This document shows positions 7,604 to 16,035 of a stretch of DNA of 51,155 bases, piece by piece; the first letter of the stretch is position 1, and each line of letters opens with the position of its first letter. The position numbers and the translations under genes are program-made. Origin of the DNA: Pseudonocardia ammonioxydans (GTDB taxonomy: Bacteria > Actinomycetota > Actinomycetes > Mycobacteriales > Pseudonocardiaceae); contig NZ_FOUY01000041.1 in assembly GCF_900115005.1 (NCBI RefSeq), forward strand, positions 1 to 51,155. Direction: 5' to 3'. The notes beneath the pieces are model-generated. The model searched no databases. It was given only the letters and a program-made list of their open reading frames with translations, and had not been told where the DNA came from.

Positions 7604-9223
7604 ATGACCGGGACCGGACTCGAGACCTCGTACCTGCCCGCCCAGACCGAGGCCAAGATCCTCGATCTCACCGCCGGTGACCTGCTGCGCGAGGTCGCCG
7701 CGGCCGAGCCGGACCGGGCCGCGCTGATCGCGCGCGCCCCCGGCCGGCCCGCACAGGTGTGGACCTACACCGAGCTGCTCGCCGACGCCGAGAAGGCCGC
7801 GCAGTGGCTGCTCACCCGGTTCCGCCCCGGTGAGCACGTCACGGTGTGGGCACCGAACGTCCCCGAGTGGATCCTGTTGCAGTACGGCGCCGCGCTGGCC
7901 GGGCTGGTCCTGGTCACCGCCAACCCCGCACTGCGCGCCGGGGAACTGGAGTACGTGCTGCGCCAGTCCAAGTCGGTCGGGATCGCCTACAGCGACTCCT
8001 TCCGCGGCACCGACATGGCCGCCATCGCCGAGCAGGTCCGCGAGAAGCTGCCCCAGGTCCGCGAGGCCATCCGCTTCGAGACCTGGTACGCCGAGATCCA
8101 GGCCTTCGACGGCCCCGCCCAGCCCCTGCCCGACGTCGAGCCCACCGCCGCGGCGCAACTGCAGTACACCTCCGGCACCACCGGGTTCCCGAAGGGTGCG
8201 CTGCTGCACCACCGTGGCCTGATCACCGCCGCGGCTTATGTGCACGAGCGCGCGCAGTTCCCCCGCCACGGCGTCTGGGCCACCGCGCTGCCGCTGTTCC
8301 ACACCGCGGCCTGCGGCATGTCGGTGCTGGGCACCGCGACCAGCCACGGCACCATCGTCATCTGCCAGCTGTTCGACCCGACACTGGTCTTGACCGCACT
8401 GCAGGAGCACCGCGCCGATCTCTACGCGGGCGTGCCCGCGATGATGCTCGGGCTGCTCGCCCACCCCGAGTTCGACTCCTTCGACCTGTCCTCGGTGAAG
8501 GTCACCATCTCCGGTGGCGACGCCGTCCCGCCGGAGCTCGTGCGTGAGGCGGAACGCCGCTTCCGCGCCCGGTTCTCCACCGTCTACGGCCAGACCGAGC
8601 TCAGCCCGATCATCGCCCAGACCAGCCCGGACGACACCCTCGAGGACAAGTGCGGGACCGTCGGCCGACCGCTGCCCAACGTGGAGATCAGCGTCGTCGA
8701 ACCCGGCGGGGAGGAGCCGGTCGCGATCGGCGCCCAGGGTGAGATCTGCGCCCGTGGCTACCAGGCCATGCTCGGCTACTTCGACATGCCCGAGCAGACC
8801 GCGGAGACCATCGACGCGCACGGCTGGGTGCACACCGGAGACCTCGGCGTCCTCGACGAGCGCGGGTATCTGCGGGTCACCGGCCGGATCAAAGACATGA
8901 TCATCCGCGGCGGGGAGAACATCTACCCGCGCGAGATCGAGGCGGTCCTCGCCGACCACCCCCGCGTCGCGAGCGCCGTCGTCGTAGGTGTGCCCGACCA
9001 GCAGTGGGGCGAGATCGTGGCCGCGATCATCACCCCCACCGACCCGGCGAACCCACCGACCGGCCAGGAGCTCCACGGCCTGGTCCGCAGCCGGCTCGCC
9101 CCGGCCAAGGCACCCCGCGACTGGTACCTCGCCGGGCAGCTGCCGACCAACGCCATGGGCAAGCTGCAGAAGTTCCTGCTACGCGAACGGATCACCGAGC
9201 AGGCCCTCGACCGGCTGCCCTGA
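7604..9223 (+). CDS. Acyl-CoA synthetase (AMP-forming)
   Basis: This 539-residue ANL-superfamily ligase activates a carboxylic acid to its CoA thioester through an acyl-adenylate. The P-loop-like motif YTSGTTGFPKGA, the adenylation motif YGQTELSP, the hinge GRIKDMIIRGGENIYPREIE and the C-terminal lysine region GKLQKF are all intact. AAGGAGG lies just upstream of the ATG at 7604. Its place after an enoyl-CoA hydratase suggests it starts a beta-oxidation-like route. The chain type cannot be read from sequence. Confidence 0.92.
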   Translation: MTGTGLETSYLPAQTEAKILDLTAGDLLREVAAAEPDRAALIARAPGRPAQVWTYTELLADAEKAAQWLLTRFRPGEHVTVWAPNVPEWILLQYGAALAGLVLVTANPALRAGELEYVLRQSKSVGIAYSDSFRGTDMAAIAEQVREKLPQVREAIRFETWYAEIQAFDGPAQPLPDVEPTAAAQLQYTSGTTGFPKGALLHHRGLITAAAYVHERAQFPRHGVWATALPLFHTAACGMSVLGTATSHGTIVICQLFDPTLVLTALQEHRADLYAGVPAMMLGLLAHPEFDSFDLSSVKVTISGGDAVPPELVREAERRFRARFSTVYGQTELSPIIAQTSPDDTLEDKCGTVGRPLPNVEISVVEPGGEEPVAIGAQGEICARGYQAMLGYFDMPEQTAETIDAHGWVHTGDLGVLDERGYLRVTGRIKDMIIRGGENIYPREIEAVLADHPRVASAVVVGVPDQQWGEIVAAIITPTDPANPPTGQELHGLVRSRLAPAKAPRDWYLAGQLPTNAMGKLQKFLLRERITEQALDRLP

Positions 9224-9291
9224 CTCCCAGCCCGGGCTCGGCCGGGACGTCATCCCTCCCCCGAGCCGAGCCCATCCAGGAAAGGATCCTC

Positions 9292-10314
9292 ATGAGCCAG
9301 GACGACGTCCCCGGACTCGATCTGGAGAGTCTCCGCCACCACCTCGACCAGCAGCGTCCCGGCCTGGTCAGCGGGGACCTGCACGCCGAGGTGATCCAGG
9401 GCGGGCGGTCGAACCTGACCTACCTCGTGAGCGACGCACGCTCACGGTGGGTGGTTCGCCGCCCACCCTTGGGTCACGTCCTGCCCACCGCGCACGACAT
9501 GTCCCGCGAGTACCGGGTCATCAGAGCCCTGCACGGCGACGGACGGGTGCCCGCCCCTCCCCCGGTGCTGCTCTGCGAGGACCCCGAGGTCCTCGGCGCT
9601 GCCTTCTACGTCATGGAGTTCGTGACCGGCACGCCGTTCCGCAGCGCCGCCGAGCTGGAGGCGATCGGGCCCGAGCGCACCCGGCGGCTGGCCGAAGGGA
9701 CGGTCGACGCTCTCGTCGAGCTGCACTCCGTGGACCCGACCGAGGTGGGTCTCGCCGACTTCGGCCGACCCGAGGGCTACCTGGCCCGCCAGGTAGCCCG
9801 CTGGCGCAAGCAGCTCGACGCCTCCCACAGTCGGGACCTGCCCGACGCCACGGTCTTGCACGAGCGCCTCGCCGTCGCGGTCCCGGCCTCACCGCCGGCG
9901 ACGATCGTGCACGGCGACTTCCGGCTGGACAACCTGCTCGTCGACACCGCCGACCGAGTCACCGCGGTCCTGGACTGGGAGATGTCGACCCTCGGCGATC
10001 CGCTCACCGACCTCGCCCTGCTCGTCGCCTACGACGAGAACGCCCGGCTCAATCCCGGCATCGGCACCGACGTGGGACTCGCACCCGGCTACCCGAGTGC
10101 GGACGCGTTGATCGCCCGTTACGCCGCGGGCTCGGGCCGCGACGTCTCGGCGTTGGGCTGGTATGTGGCGTTCGCGTTGTACAAGCTCGCCGTGATCGTG
10201 GAGGGCATCCACTACCGCCATATCCAGGGCCAGACCGTCGGAGCGGGATTCGACCGGTTCGGCGGCGCCGTCGGCCCCCTCCTCACCCGAGCCCTCGACA
10301 CCCTGAAGGACTGA
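9292..10314 (+). CDS. Phosphotransferase-family (APH/ACAD10-like) protein
   Basis: This 340-residue protein has the aminoglycoside-phosphotransferase/choline-kinase fold: an N-terminal nucleotide-binding lobe, the catalytic loop VHGDFRLDN and the metal-binding DWEMSTLGDPLTDL. In acyl-CoA catabolic clusters such proteins are related to the kinase domain of ACAD10/11, which phosphorylates hydroxyacyl-CoA substrates. That role is inferred from context, and antibiotic resistance is unlikely. The ATG at 9292 is preceded by AGGAAAGG. The next gene starts 6 bases after its stop. Confidence 0.82.
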   Translation: MSQDDVPGLDLESLRHHLDQQRPGLVSGDLHAEVIQGGRSNLTYLVSDARSRWVVRRPPLGHVLPTAHDMSREYRVIRALHGDGRVPAPPPVLLCEDPEVLGAAFYVMEFVTGTPFRSAAELEAIGPERTRRLAEGTVDALVELHSVDPTEVGLADFGRPEGYLARQVARWRKQLDASHSRDLPDATVLHERLAVAVPASPPATIVHGDFRLDNLLVDTADRVTAVLDWEMSTLGDPLTDLALLVAYDENARLNPGIGTDVGLAPGYPSADALIARYAAGSGRDVSALGWYVAFALYKLAVIVEGIHYRHIQGQTVGAGFDRFGGAVGPLLTRALDTLKD

Positions 10315-10319
10315 CAGCC

Positions 10320-11099
10320 ATGACCTTCGACCTCGAGAACTCCGGAGTCGTCGTCACCGGCGGCGGCGCCGGAATCGGCGCCGCCCTGGCGCGCCGCTTC
10401 GCCCAGCACGGGGCCCGCGTGGTCGTCGCCGACCTCGACGCCGACGCGGCCAGGAAGGTCGCCACAGACATCGGCGGACACGCCGTACCCGGCGACGCCG
10501 CCACAGAGGCCGGCATCGACCGGCTCGTCGAGACGGCCACCGCCCACCTCGGCGCCATCGACCTCTTCTGCGCCAACGCCGGAGTCGCACCCCACGGGGG
10601 CCCGGAGGCACCCGAGCCGGTGTGGGCCAAGGCCTGGGACGTCAACGTCATGGCCCACGTCCGGGCCGCCGACCGACTCCTCCCGGACTGGCTCGACCGC
10701 GGCCAGGGCCGCTTCCTCGCCACCGTGTCCGCGGCGGGCCTGCTGACCATGCTCGGCTCGGCTCCGTACTCGGTGACCAAGCACGCCACACTCGGGTTCG
10801 CCGAGTGGCTCTCCGCCACCTATCGCCACCGCGGCATCACCGTGCAGGCCCTCTGCCCCCAAGGCGTGCGCACGGACATGCTCGCCAACGCCGAACCCGG
10901 CGAGCAGATGATCATGAACGCGACTGCGATCGAGCCGGCCCAGGTCGTCGACCACGTCATCGACGCCCTGGCCGACGACCGCTTTCTGATCCTGCCCCAC
11001 GCCGAGGTCGCCGAGTACTACACCGCGCGCGCCGCCGACACCGGTCGGTGGATCGCCGGCATGAACAGGCTGCAGCAGAAGGTCGAAAGCGCACTCTGA
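10320..11099 (+). CDS. Short-chain dehydrogenase/reductase
   Basis: This 259-residue classical SDR has the cofactor motif TGGGAGIG near residue 14, the structural motif CANAG and the catalytic YSVTK with its upstream serine. The aspartate in VVADLDAD after the second beta strand favours NAD(H). It lies in the acyl-CoA catabolism run, where it may oxidise a hydroxyacyl intermediate. The substrate is not resolved. Confidence 0.9.
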   Translation: MTFDLENSGVVVTGGGAGIGAALARRFAQHGARVVVADLDADAARKVATDIGGHAVPGDAATEAGIDRLVETATAHLGAIDLFCANAGVAPHGGPEAPEPVWAKAWDVNVMAHVRAADRLLPDWLDRGQGRFLATVSAAGLLTMLGSAPYSVTKHATLGFAEWLSATYRHRGITVQALCPQGVRTDMLANAEPGEQMIMNATAIEPAQVVDHVIDALADDRFLILPHAEVAEYYTARAADTGRWIAGMNRLQQKVESAL

Positions 11100-11132
11100 G
11101 CGCCGCCCCCTCGGCACCGCCAGGAGATCCCC

Positions 11133-11983
11133 ATGCCCGACGCCGTCATCGTCGCCGCCGCCCGCTCCCCCATCGGCCGCGCCCGCAAGGGCTCCCTCAA
11201 AGACGTGCGCCCCGACGACTTCGCCGCCCAGCTGGTCCGCGCCGCTCTCGACCAGATCCCCGTGCTCGACCCCACCGAGATCGTCGACCTGATCCTGGGC
11301 TGCGGGCTGCCCGGCGGCGAACAGGGCCACAACCTCGGCCGCGTGGTGTCGGTCCTGCTCGGCCTCGACACCGTCCCGGGCACCACCGTCACGCGCTACT
11401 GCTCCTCCAGTGTGCAGACCACCCGCATGGCCCTCCACGCCATCAAGGCAGGCGAGGGGGACGTGTTCGTCTCGGCTGGCGTCGAGAAGCTCAAGCCGGT
11501 GTTCCGCCCCGACGGGCTGATCACGGCCGGCAATGCCTGCCCGCTCAACGAGGGCGCCGCCGCCCTGATCGTCATGTCCAACACCCGCGCCCGCGACCTC
11601 GGCCTGACCCCGCTCGCCCGGGTCATCTCCACCGGCGTCACCGGCCTGAGCCCCGAGATCATGGGCTACGGCCCGGTCGAGGCCTCCAAGCAGGCGCTGG
11701 CCCGCGGGCATGACCATCGACGACGTCGACCTCTTCGAGATCAACGAGGCCTTCGCCGCCCAGGTCATCCCCTCCGCCCGGGACCTGCGCATCGACCCCT
11801 TCGGCGACAAGCTCAACGTCCACGGCGGCGCCATCGCCGTGGGACACCCGTTCGGCATGACCGACGCCCGCATCACCACCACCCTGCTCAACGGCCTGCG
11901 CGCCAAGGACAAGAGCATCGGGCTGGAGACTGTGCGTCGGCGGTGGACAGGGCATGGCGATCATCTACGAGCGGCTCAGCTGA
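11133..11983 (+). pseudogene. Acetyl-CoA acetyltransferase (thiolase), decayed
   Basis: The start (MPDAVIVAAARSPIGRARKG), the catalytic cysteine region TRYCSSSVQTTRMAL and the C-terminal NEAFAAQVIP and GGAIAVGHPFGMT are clearly thiolase. Roughly 100-120 residues that normally lie between VSAGVE and KPVFRPDG are missing in frame. Two bases are lost near 11704 (CGCGCG to CGCG) and two more near 11932 (GTGTGC to GTGC), which destroys the CVGGGQG C-terminal motif with the second catalytic cysteine. The ancestral stop, after YERLS, would be at 11981-11983. The gene cannot make an active enzyme. Confidence 0.88.
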
Positions 11984-12017
11984 CCGACACCCTCACAACA
12001 ACTCCGAAGGAGCCGCC

Positions 12018-12788
12018 GTGCCCAGCACCCTTTTCGACCTGACCGGACGAACCGCCCTGGTCACCGGCGGAAGCCGCGGCATCGGTCTCATGATCGCCCG
12101 TGGCCTGCTCGACGCCGGGGCGAAGGTCGTCATCAGCTCGCGGAAGCCCGACGCCTGTGACGACGCGGTGCGCGAGCTCGCCCAGCGCGGAGACGTCCGA
12201 GCGATTCCCGCGGACCTCGGCCGCGAGGAGGAATGTCGACGGCTGGCCGACGCGCTCACTCGAGACGAGGCACCGCACATCCTCGTCAACAACGCCGGCG
12301 CGAACTGGAGCGCGCCGATCGAGGATTTCCCGACCGCGGCGTGGGACAAGGTCCTCGACCTCAACCTCAAGTCGCCGTTCATGCTCACCCGTGCGCTACT
12401 CCCGGCGCTGGAGAGCCGCGCGACGGAGGGCGACCCTGCCCGGGTGATCAACGTCGGGTCGATCGACGGCCTACGAGTGCCCCATATGACCACCTACTCC
12501 TACTCCGCCAGCAAGGCCGCCCTGCATCACCTCACCCGAGTGCTCGCCGCTGAGCTCGGCCCGCGGGGTGTCACCGTGAACGCCGTCGCGCCGGGCCCGT
12601 TCCCGTCGAAGATGATGGCGGCCACGCTCGAAGCGCATGGCGACGAGATCGCCGCGCTGTCACCCCTCGGGCGAATCGGGCGCCCCGACGACATGGCCGG
12701 CGCCGCGGTCTACCTCGCGTCGAGGGCCGGTTCTTACGTCACAGGCGCCGTGATCCCCGTCGGCGGTGGAATCGCGGCGACGTCATGA
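12018..12788 (+). CDS. Short-chain dehydrogenase/reductase (SDR)
   Basis: This 256-residue classical SDR has TGGSRGIG, NNAGA and the catalytic SIDG and YSASK motifs. SRKP after the second strand suggests preference for NADP(H). The GTG at 12018 is used because GAAGGAG lies 7 bases upstream. A longer frame running in from the thiolase is a read-through made by the frameshifted pseudogene. It is the last intact gene before the next block of mobile-element debris. Confidence 0.9.
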   Translation: MPSTLFDLTGRTALVTGGSRGIGLMIARGLLDAGAKVVISSRKPDACDDAVRELAQRGDVRAIPADLGREEECRRLADALTRDEAPHILVNNAGANWSAPIEDFPTAAWDKVLDLNLKSPFMLTRALLPALESRATEGDPARVINVGSIDGLRVPHMTTYSYSASKAALHHLTRVLAAELGPRGVTVNAVAPGPFPSKMMAATLEAHGDEIAALSPLGRIGRPDDMAGAAVYLASRAGSYVTGAVIPVGGGIAATS

Positions 12789-12954
12789 CCGAGCCAGTAG
12801 GCGGTGCGGCCGGCGCCGCACGGCTCTGGAGCAGACGAGGAGGCCGTCGGCGACGAGGCGTCGTCGGACTTTCGGATCGTCGACAAGTCCGGGGCCAAGG
12901 CAGTGCCCATGGACAACGGGTGACCTCTTAACAGCCAAGGGTCTCCACCTCCGA

Positions 12955-13745
12955 TCGTCTCATGAAATTTGATGATCTTCCGGAGTTGGTAGTTCAGCGA
13001 CTCGATCGCGTTCGTCGTGTAGATGGTCTTGCGGAGCTCGAGCGGAAAGCCGAGGAACGGGATGAGCCGTTCCCAGGCGTTGGTCCAGCTCATCACCGCC
13101 GCCGGGTAGCGCCGGCCCAGGTCGGACTCGGCGAAAGGCGTCAAGCTCGAGGCGGGCGGCCTCGTCAGTGGGGGCGGTGTAGGTCGGCTTGAGCGCGGCG
13201 GCGACCTTCTTGCGGTCGGCGTAGGAGACGAACCGCATCGCCGCGCGCAGCAGGTGGACGGTGCAGGTTTGCACGATGCTCTGTGGCCAAGTGGCCTCGA
13301 TGGCCTCCGGGAACCCAGTCAGTCCGTCGCAGCAGACGATCAGCACGTCCCGGACGCCGCGGTTACGCAGCTCGGCGCCCACTCCGGCCCAGAACTTCGC
13401 CCCCTCGGCGGCCTGGACCCAGGACGTCCTTGACGCCGTCGAGGTCGACTCCGACGGCGATGTGCGCGGCCCTGTTCCGGACCTGGTGCCCGTCCCGGAC
13501 CTTGATCACCAGGACGTCGAGGTAGACGATCGGGTAGATCTCCTGCAGCGGGCGGTCTGCCATGCCTTGACCTCCTCGAGCCCCGAGTCGGTGATCTTGG
13601 AGATGGTGTCGTGGGACAGCTCGGTGCCCAGCGTGCGGGCCAGGTGGTGGGAGATGTCGCGCACGGTCATCCCGCCCGCGTAGAGCGAGATGCTCATCCC
13701 GTCGAGGCCGCCGGTGCGCCGTGAGCCCTTCGGGACCAGACGTGG
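12955..13745 (-). pseudogene. IS256-family transposase, frameshifted and 3'-truncated
   Basis: On the minus strand the order FEPRLVPKGSRR, DGMSISLYAGGMTVRDISHH, PIVYLDVLVIKVRDG, LIVCCDGLTGFPEAIEATWP, FPLELRKTIYTTNAIESLNY reproduces an IS256-family transposase. The pieces lie in at least three frames (shifts near 13160, 13420 and 13540). The protein stops matching after NYQLRKIIKFHE near 12960, so the C-terminus is lost. It is not a copy of the fragment at 2-301, which differs in sequence. Confidence 0.85.
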
Positions 13746-13799
13746 CTCGAAGGACCCGGCCCGGTCCCGCGGCACGTCGAGTGGCACGTCGCCGACCTC

Positions 13800-14071
13800 G
13801 CGGCCAGGTCTTCGGCGTGGTGCCGTTGCGCGAGTCCCTGCTCTCCGCCGACCGGCCAGCGTGCCCAGCCAGCCCGCCGGTACGTGGGGCCCTGCCCGGC
13901 GAGGGTGCTCACCGGGGTGCGGTCCTCGGGGCGCAGCGGCCAGGCCATGACCTCGCTCATGCCCTGCCCGGTCAGCGCGGCAGCCAGCAGGTAACAGCGC
14001 AGGATCTCCGAGGTCTTGGCCGGCCAGAAGTCGGGGTTCTGCGTGCCGGTGGCGCCACCGCCGCCGCGCAC
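13800..14071 (-). pseudogene. TraG/TraD-like conjugative coupling protein fragment (tentative)
   Basis: The minus strand encodes NPDFWPAKTSEILRCYLLAA followed by ALTGQGMSEVMAWPLRP. This resembles a segment of type IV coupling ATPases of actinobacterial conjugative elements, where an FW..KA..ILR..LHAAAL pattern is common. No Walker motifs are present, and the fragment is bounded by a transposase remnant and a MarR remnant. It hints that the island once carried, or sat next to, conjugation genes. Confidence 0.4.
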
Positions 14072-14094
14072 CAGCGCGCGAGCACGCGCGTCCG

Positions 14095-14313
14095 CGACGG
14101 CTGGTCACCCGGTCAAGGAGCCCGACGACGCCCGACGGCGGGTGGTGCGGCTGACCGCGGCGGGTCGCGCCCTCTACGCCGGGTCGACCGCTTGCGCCCT
14201 GGAGGTCAACGAGGCCATGCTGGCCGGCCTCGACGAGGAGCAGCGGACCCAGTTGCTCGCCCGACACCCTGCTCGAGCAGCACGAAGGCCTCCTGGACTA
14301 CCGCAGGCCCTGA
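14095..14313 (+). pseudogene. MarR-family regulator, C-terminal fragment with frameshift
   Basis: The plus strand encodes PDDARRRVVRLTAAGRALY, the wing of a MarR winged helix, followed by EVNEAMLAGLDEEQRTQLL. After a frame change near 14262 it continues DTLLEQHEGLLDYRRP to a TGA at 14311-14313. The N-terminal half is replaced by the oppositely oriented TraG-like fragment. It probably once regulated the downstream ferredoxin/oxygenase genes or a lost neighbour. Confidence 0.7.
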
Positions 14314-14373
14314 CAGGCCCCGCACTGGTCCGACACTCCCCATGTCCTCCACGTCCTTGCCGCATCCGTCAAT

Positions 14374-14391
14374 TGGTATTATATTAGACCA
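14374..14391. promoter_or_regulatory. Operator candidate upstream of the ferredoxin-oxygenase operon
   Basis: The 18-base sequence TGGTATTATATTAGACCA lies in an unusually AT-rich spot 34 bp before the ferredoxin start. It matches TGGTCATACACCAGACCA at 21924-21941, upstream of the alcohol dehydrogenase, at 13 of 18 positions including both ends, and the flanking AT and T are also shared. Both are imperfect TGGT...ACCA inverted repeats, the type bound by GntR-family regulators. The GntR gene at 24807 is the natural candidate. Confidence 0.6.
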
Positions 14392-14424
14392 TGATGTCGC
14401 CAATCTGAAGGGGAAGTGCTGCCG

Positions 14425-14748
14425 GTGCCCAAGGTCGTTTTCATGCTCTCCAACGGCACTGAGACCGGTGTCGACGCCCGGATCGGCGACTCCGTCATGA
14501 CCACCGCCACCCAGCACGGGCTGGACGGCGTTGTAGCGGAATGCGGCGGCAACCTGAGCTGCGCGACCTGCCACGTTTGGGTCCGCGACGACTTCCTCGA
14601 CGCCGTCGGCCCGCCGGGCGAGATGGAGGACGACATGATGGACCTCGCCACCTCCGACCGCAGGGACGGCAGCAGGCTCTCTTGCCAGATCACCGTGTCC
14701 GAGGACCTGGACGGGCTGACCGTTGAGATCCCGCCGGAGCAGCCGTGA
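14425..14748 (+). CDS. [2Fe-2S] ferredoxin, adrenodoxin/putidaredoxin type
   Basis: This 107-residue plant/vertebrate-type ferredoxin carries one [2Fe-2S] cluster ligated by C40, C46, C49 and C87 (ECGGNLSCATCH and LSCQI). It would pass electrons from the reductase encoded next to the Rieske oxygenase at 16036. The GTG at 14425 is preferred over one at 14416 because GAAGGGG at 14407-14413 is then spaced 11 bases away instead of 2. Its stop overlaps the reductase start (GTGA). Confidence 0.92.
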   Translation: MPKVVFMLSNGTETGVDARIGDSVMTTATQHGLDGVVAECGGNLSCATCHVWVRDDFLDAVGPPGEMEDDMMDLATSDRRDGSRLSCQITVSEDLDGLTVEIPPEQP

Positions 14749-15962
14749 GTACCGGCACCCTGATCGTCGGGGCGAGCCAGGCCGGGGCGCAGCTGGCCGC
14801 CTCGCTGCGCGAGGCGGGCGACACGGCCCCGATCGCACTCGTCGGACACGAGGCGCACCTGCCCTACCAGCGCCCGCCGCTGTCGAAGGGCTACCTCCTT
14901 GGCAAGACCGACGCGACCGGGCTGGCCCTGCGCTCGGCCGCGTACTACGCCGAGCGCGGGATCGAGGTGCTCACCGGCGAGCGGGTCGTCGAGCTGGCCG
15001 TGGACCGGGCCGCGACCGCGAGGGGCCGCACCCTGGTGTTCGACCGGCTCGCGCTCACCGTGGGCGCGCGCGTGCGGCGGCTCGCCGTGCCCGGCGCCGA
15101 ACTCCACGGGGTGCACCACCTGCGGGTGGTGGCCGACTCCGACCGGCTGCGCGCCGCGCTGCCGTTCGCCCGTCGGGTCGTGGTGGTGGGCGGCGGGTTC
15201 GTGGGGCTCGAGGCCGCGGCCGCCGCGGGCACCTTCGGCGCCGAGGTCACCGTGGTGGAGGCCGCGGACCGGCTGCTCGGACGGGCCGTCTCGCCGCTCA
15301 CCTCCGAGTTCTACCTGCGGGCGCACCGGCGCCGGGGGGTGCGGGTGCTGCTCGGCTCCGCGGTGACCGCGATCGCCGGGACGGGCGGCGAGGTGTCCGG
15401 GGTCGTGCTGGCCGACGGCACGGAGCTGCCCGCGGACCTGGTGCTCGTCGGCGTCGGCGTGGTCCCCCGCACCGAGCTCGCCGAGCAGCTGGGCCTGCTG
15501 TGCTCGGGGGGCATCGTGGTCGACCCGGACGCGCGCACGAGCATCCCGACCGTGGTCGCCGCGGGCGACTGCACGGTGCAGCCCGGTCCGGCCGGGCCGA
15601 TCCGGATCGAGTCCGTCCAGAACGCGGTGTCCCAGGGGAAGATCGCGGCGGCCACCCTCGCGGGCTGCCCCCGACCCGCCGTCGAGGTGCCGTGGTTCTG
15701 GTCGGACCAGGGCGATCTCAAGCTGCAGATCGCCGGGATCTCCGCCGGGCACGACCAGACCGTGCTGCGCGGCGACCCGGAGTCCGAGCGGTTCGCGGTG
15801 CTCTACTACCGCGCGGGCGCGCTGGTGGCGGTCGACGCCGTCAACTCCCCGGCGGACTACCTGGTGGGCCGCAAGGCCCTCGCCCAGGGGCTGACCGTGC
15901 CCGCGGACCAGGCGGGCGCCGCGGACCGCCCGCTCAAGGAGCTGCTCGTGGCGGCCCCGTGA
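14745..15962 (+). CDS. FAD-dependent ferredoxin reductase
   Basis: This 405-residue reductase moves electrons from NAD(P)H to the ferredoxin encoded just before it. It has an N-terminal FAD-binding motif GASQAGAQLA, the family-typical LPYQRPPLSKGYL, a second nucleotide-binding motif VVVGGGFVGLEAA for NAD(P)H and the FAD-binding VVAAGDCT. The GTG start overlaps the ferredoxin stop. Together with 14425 and 16036 it makes a three-component oxygenase of the putidaredoxin-reductase kind rather than the reductase-ferredoxin fusion usual for phthalate dioxygenase. Confidence 0.92.
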   Translation: MSTGTLIVGASQAGAQLAASLREAGDTAPIALVGHEAHLPYQRPPLSKGYLLGKTDATGLALRSAAYYAERGIEVLTGERVVELAVDRAATARGRTLVFDRLALTVGARVRRLAVPGAELHGVHHLRVVADSDRLRAALPFARRVVVVGGGFVGLEAAAAAGTFGAEVTVVEAADRLLGRAVSPLTSEFYLRAHRRRGVRVLLGSAVTAIAGTGGEVSGVVLADGTELPADLVLVGVGVVPRTELAEQLGLLCSGGIVVDPDARTSIPTVVAAGDCTVQPGPAGPIRIESVQNAVSQGKIAAATLAGCPRPAVEVPWFWSDQGDLKLQIAGISAGHDQTVLRGDPESERFAVLYYRAGALVAVDAVNSPADYLVGRKALAQGLTVPADQAGAADRPLKELLVAAP

Positions 15963-16035
15963 CCCCGGACCACTGGACCCGACGGACTAACGGTATTACC
16001 CTTCCGAACCGACGCGAGGCGAAAGGAGGCCGGCG

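Noticed and set aside
9292..10314. Aminoglycoside resistance phosphotransferase
   Set aside because: It shares the kinase fold but lies inside an acyl-CoA catabolic operon and resembles ACAD10-type kinases more than resistance enzymes.
11133..12788. A 551-residue thiolase-SDR fusion protein
   Set aside because: The apparent fusion arises because the frameshifted thiolase reads through into the SDR frame. The SDR has its own ribosome site and GTG, and the C-terminal thiolase motifs lie in other frames.
14379..15752. Long minus-strand open frame (457 residues) opposite the ferredoxin and reductase
   Set aside because: Its composition (His/Gly/Arg/Asp-rich, no domain) is typical of the antisense shadow of a GC-rich gene. 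Several similar shadows, for example opposite 7604-9223 and 10320-11713, were dismissed for the same reason.
15989..15998. GGTATTACC palindrome upstream of the Rieske oxygenase as a third copy of the GntR motif
   Set aside because: It shares only the half-site GGTATTA with the 14374 motif and lacks the AGACCA arm, so it does not meet the shared pattern.
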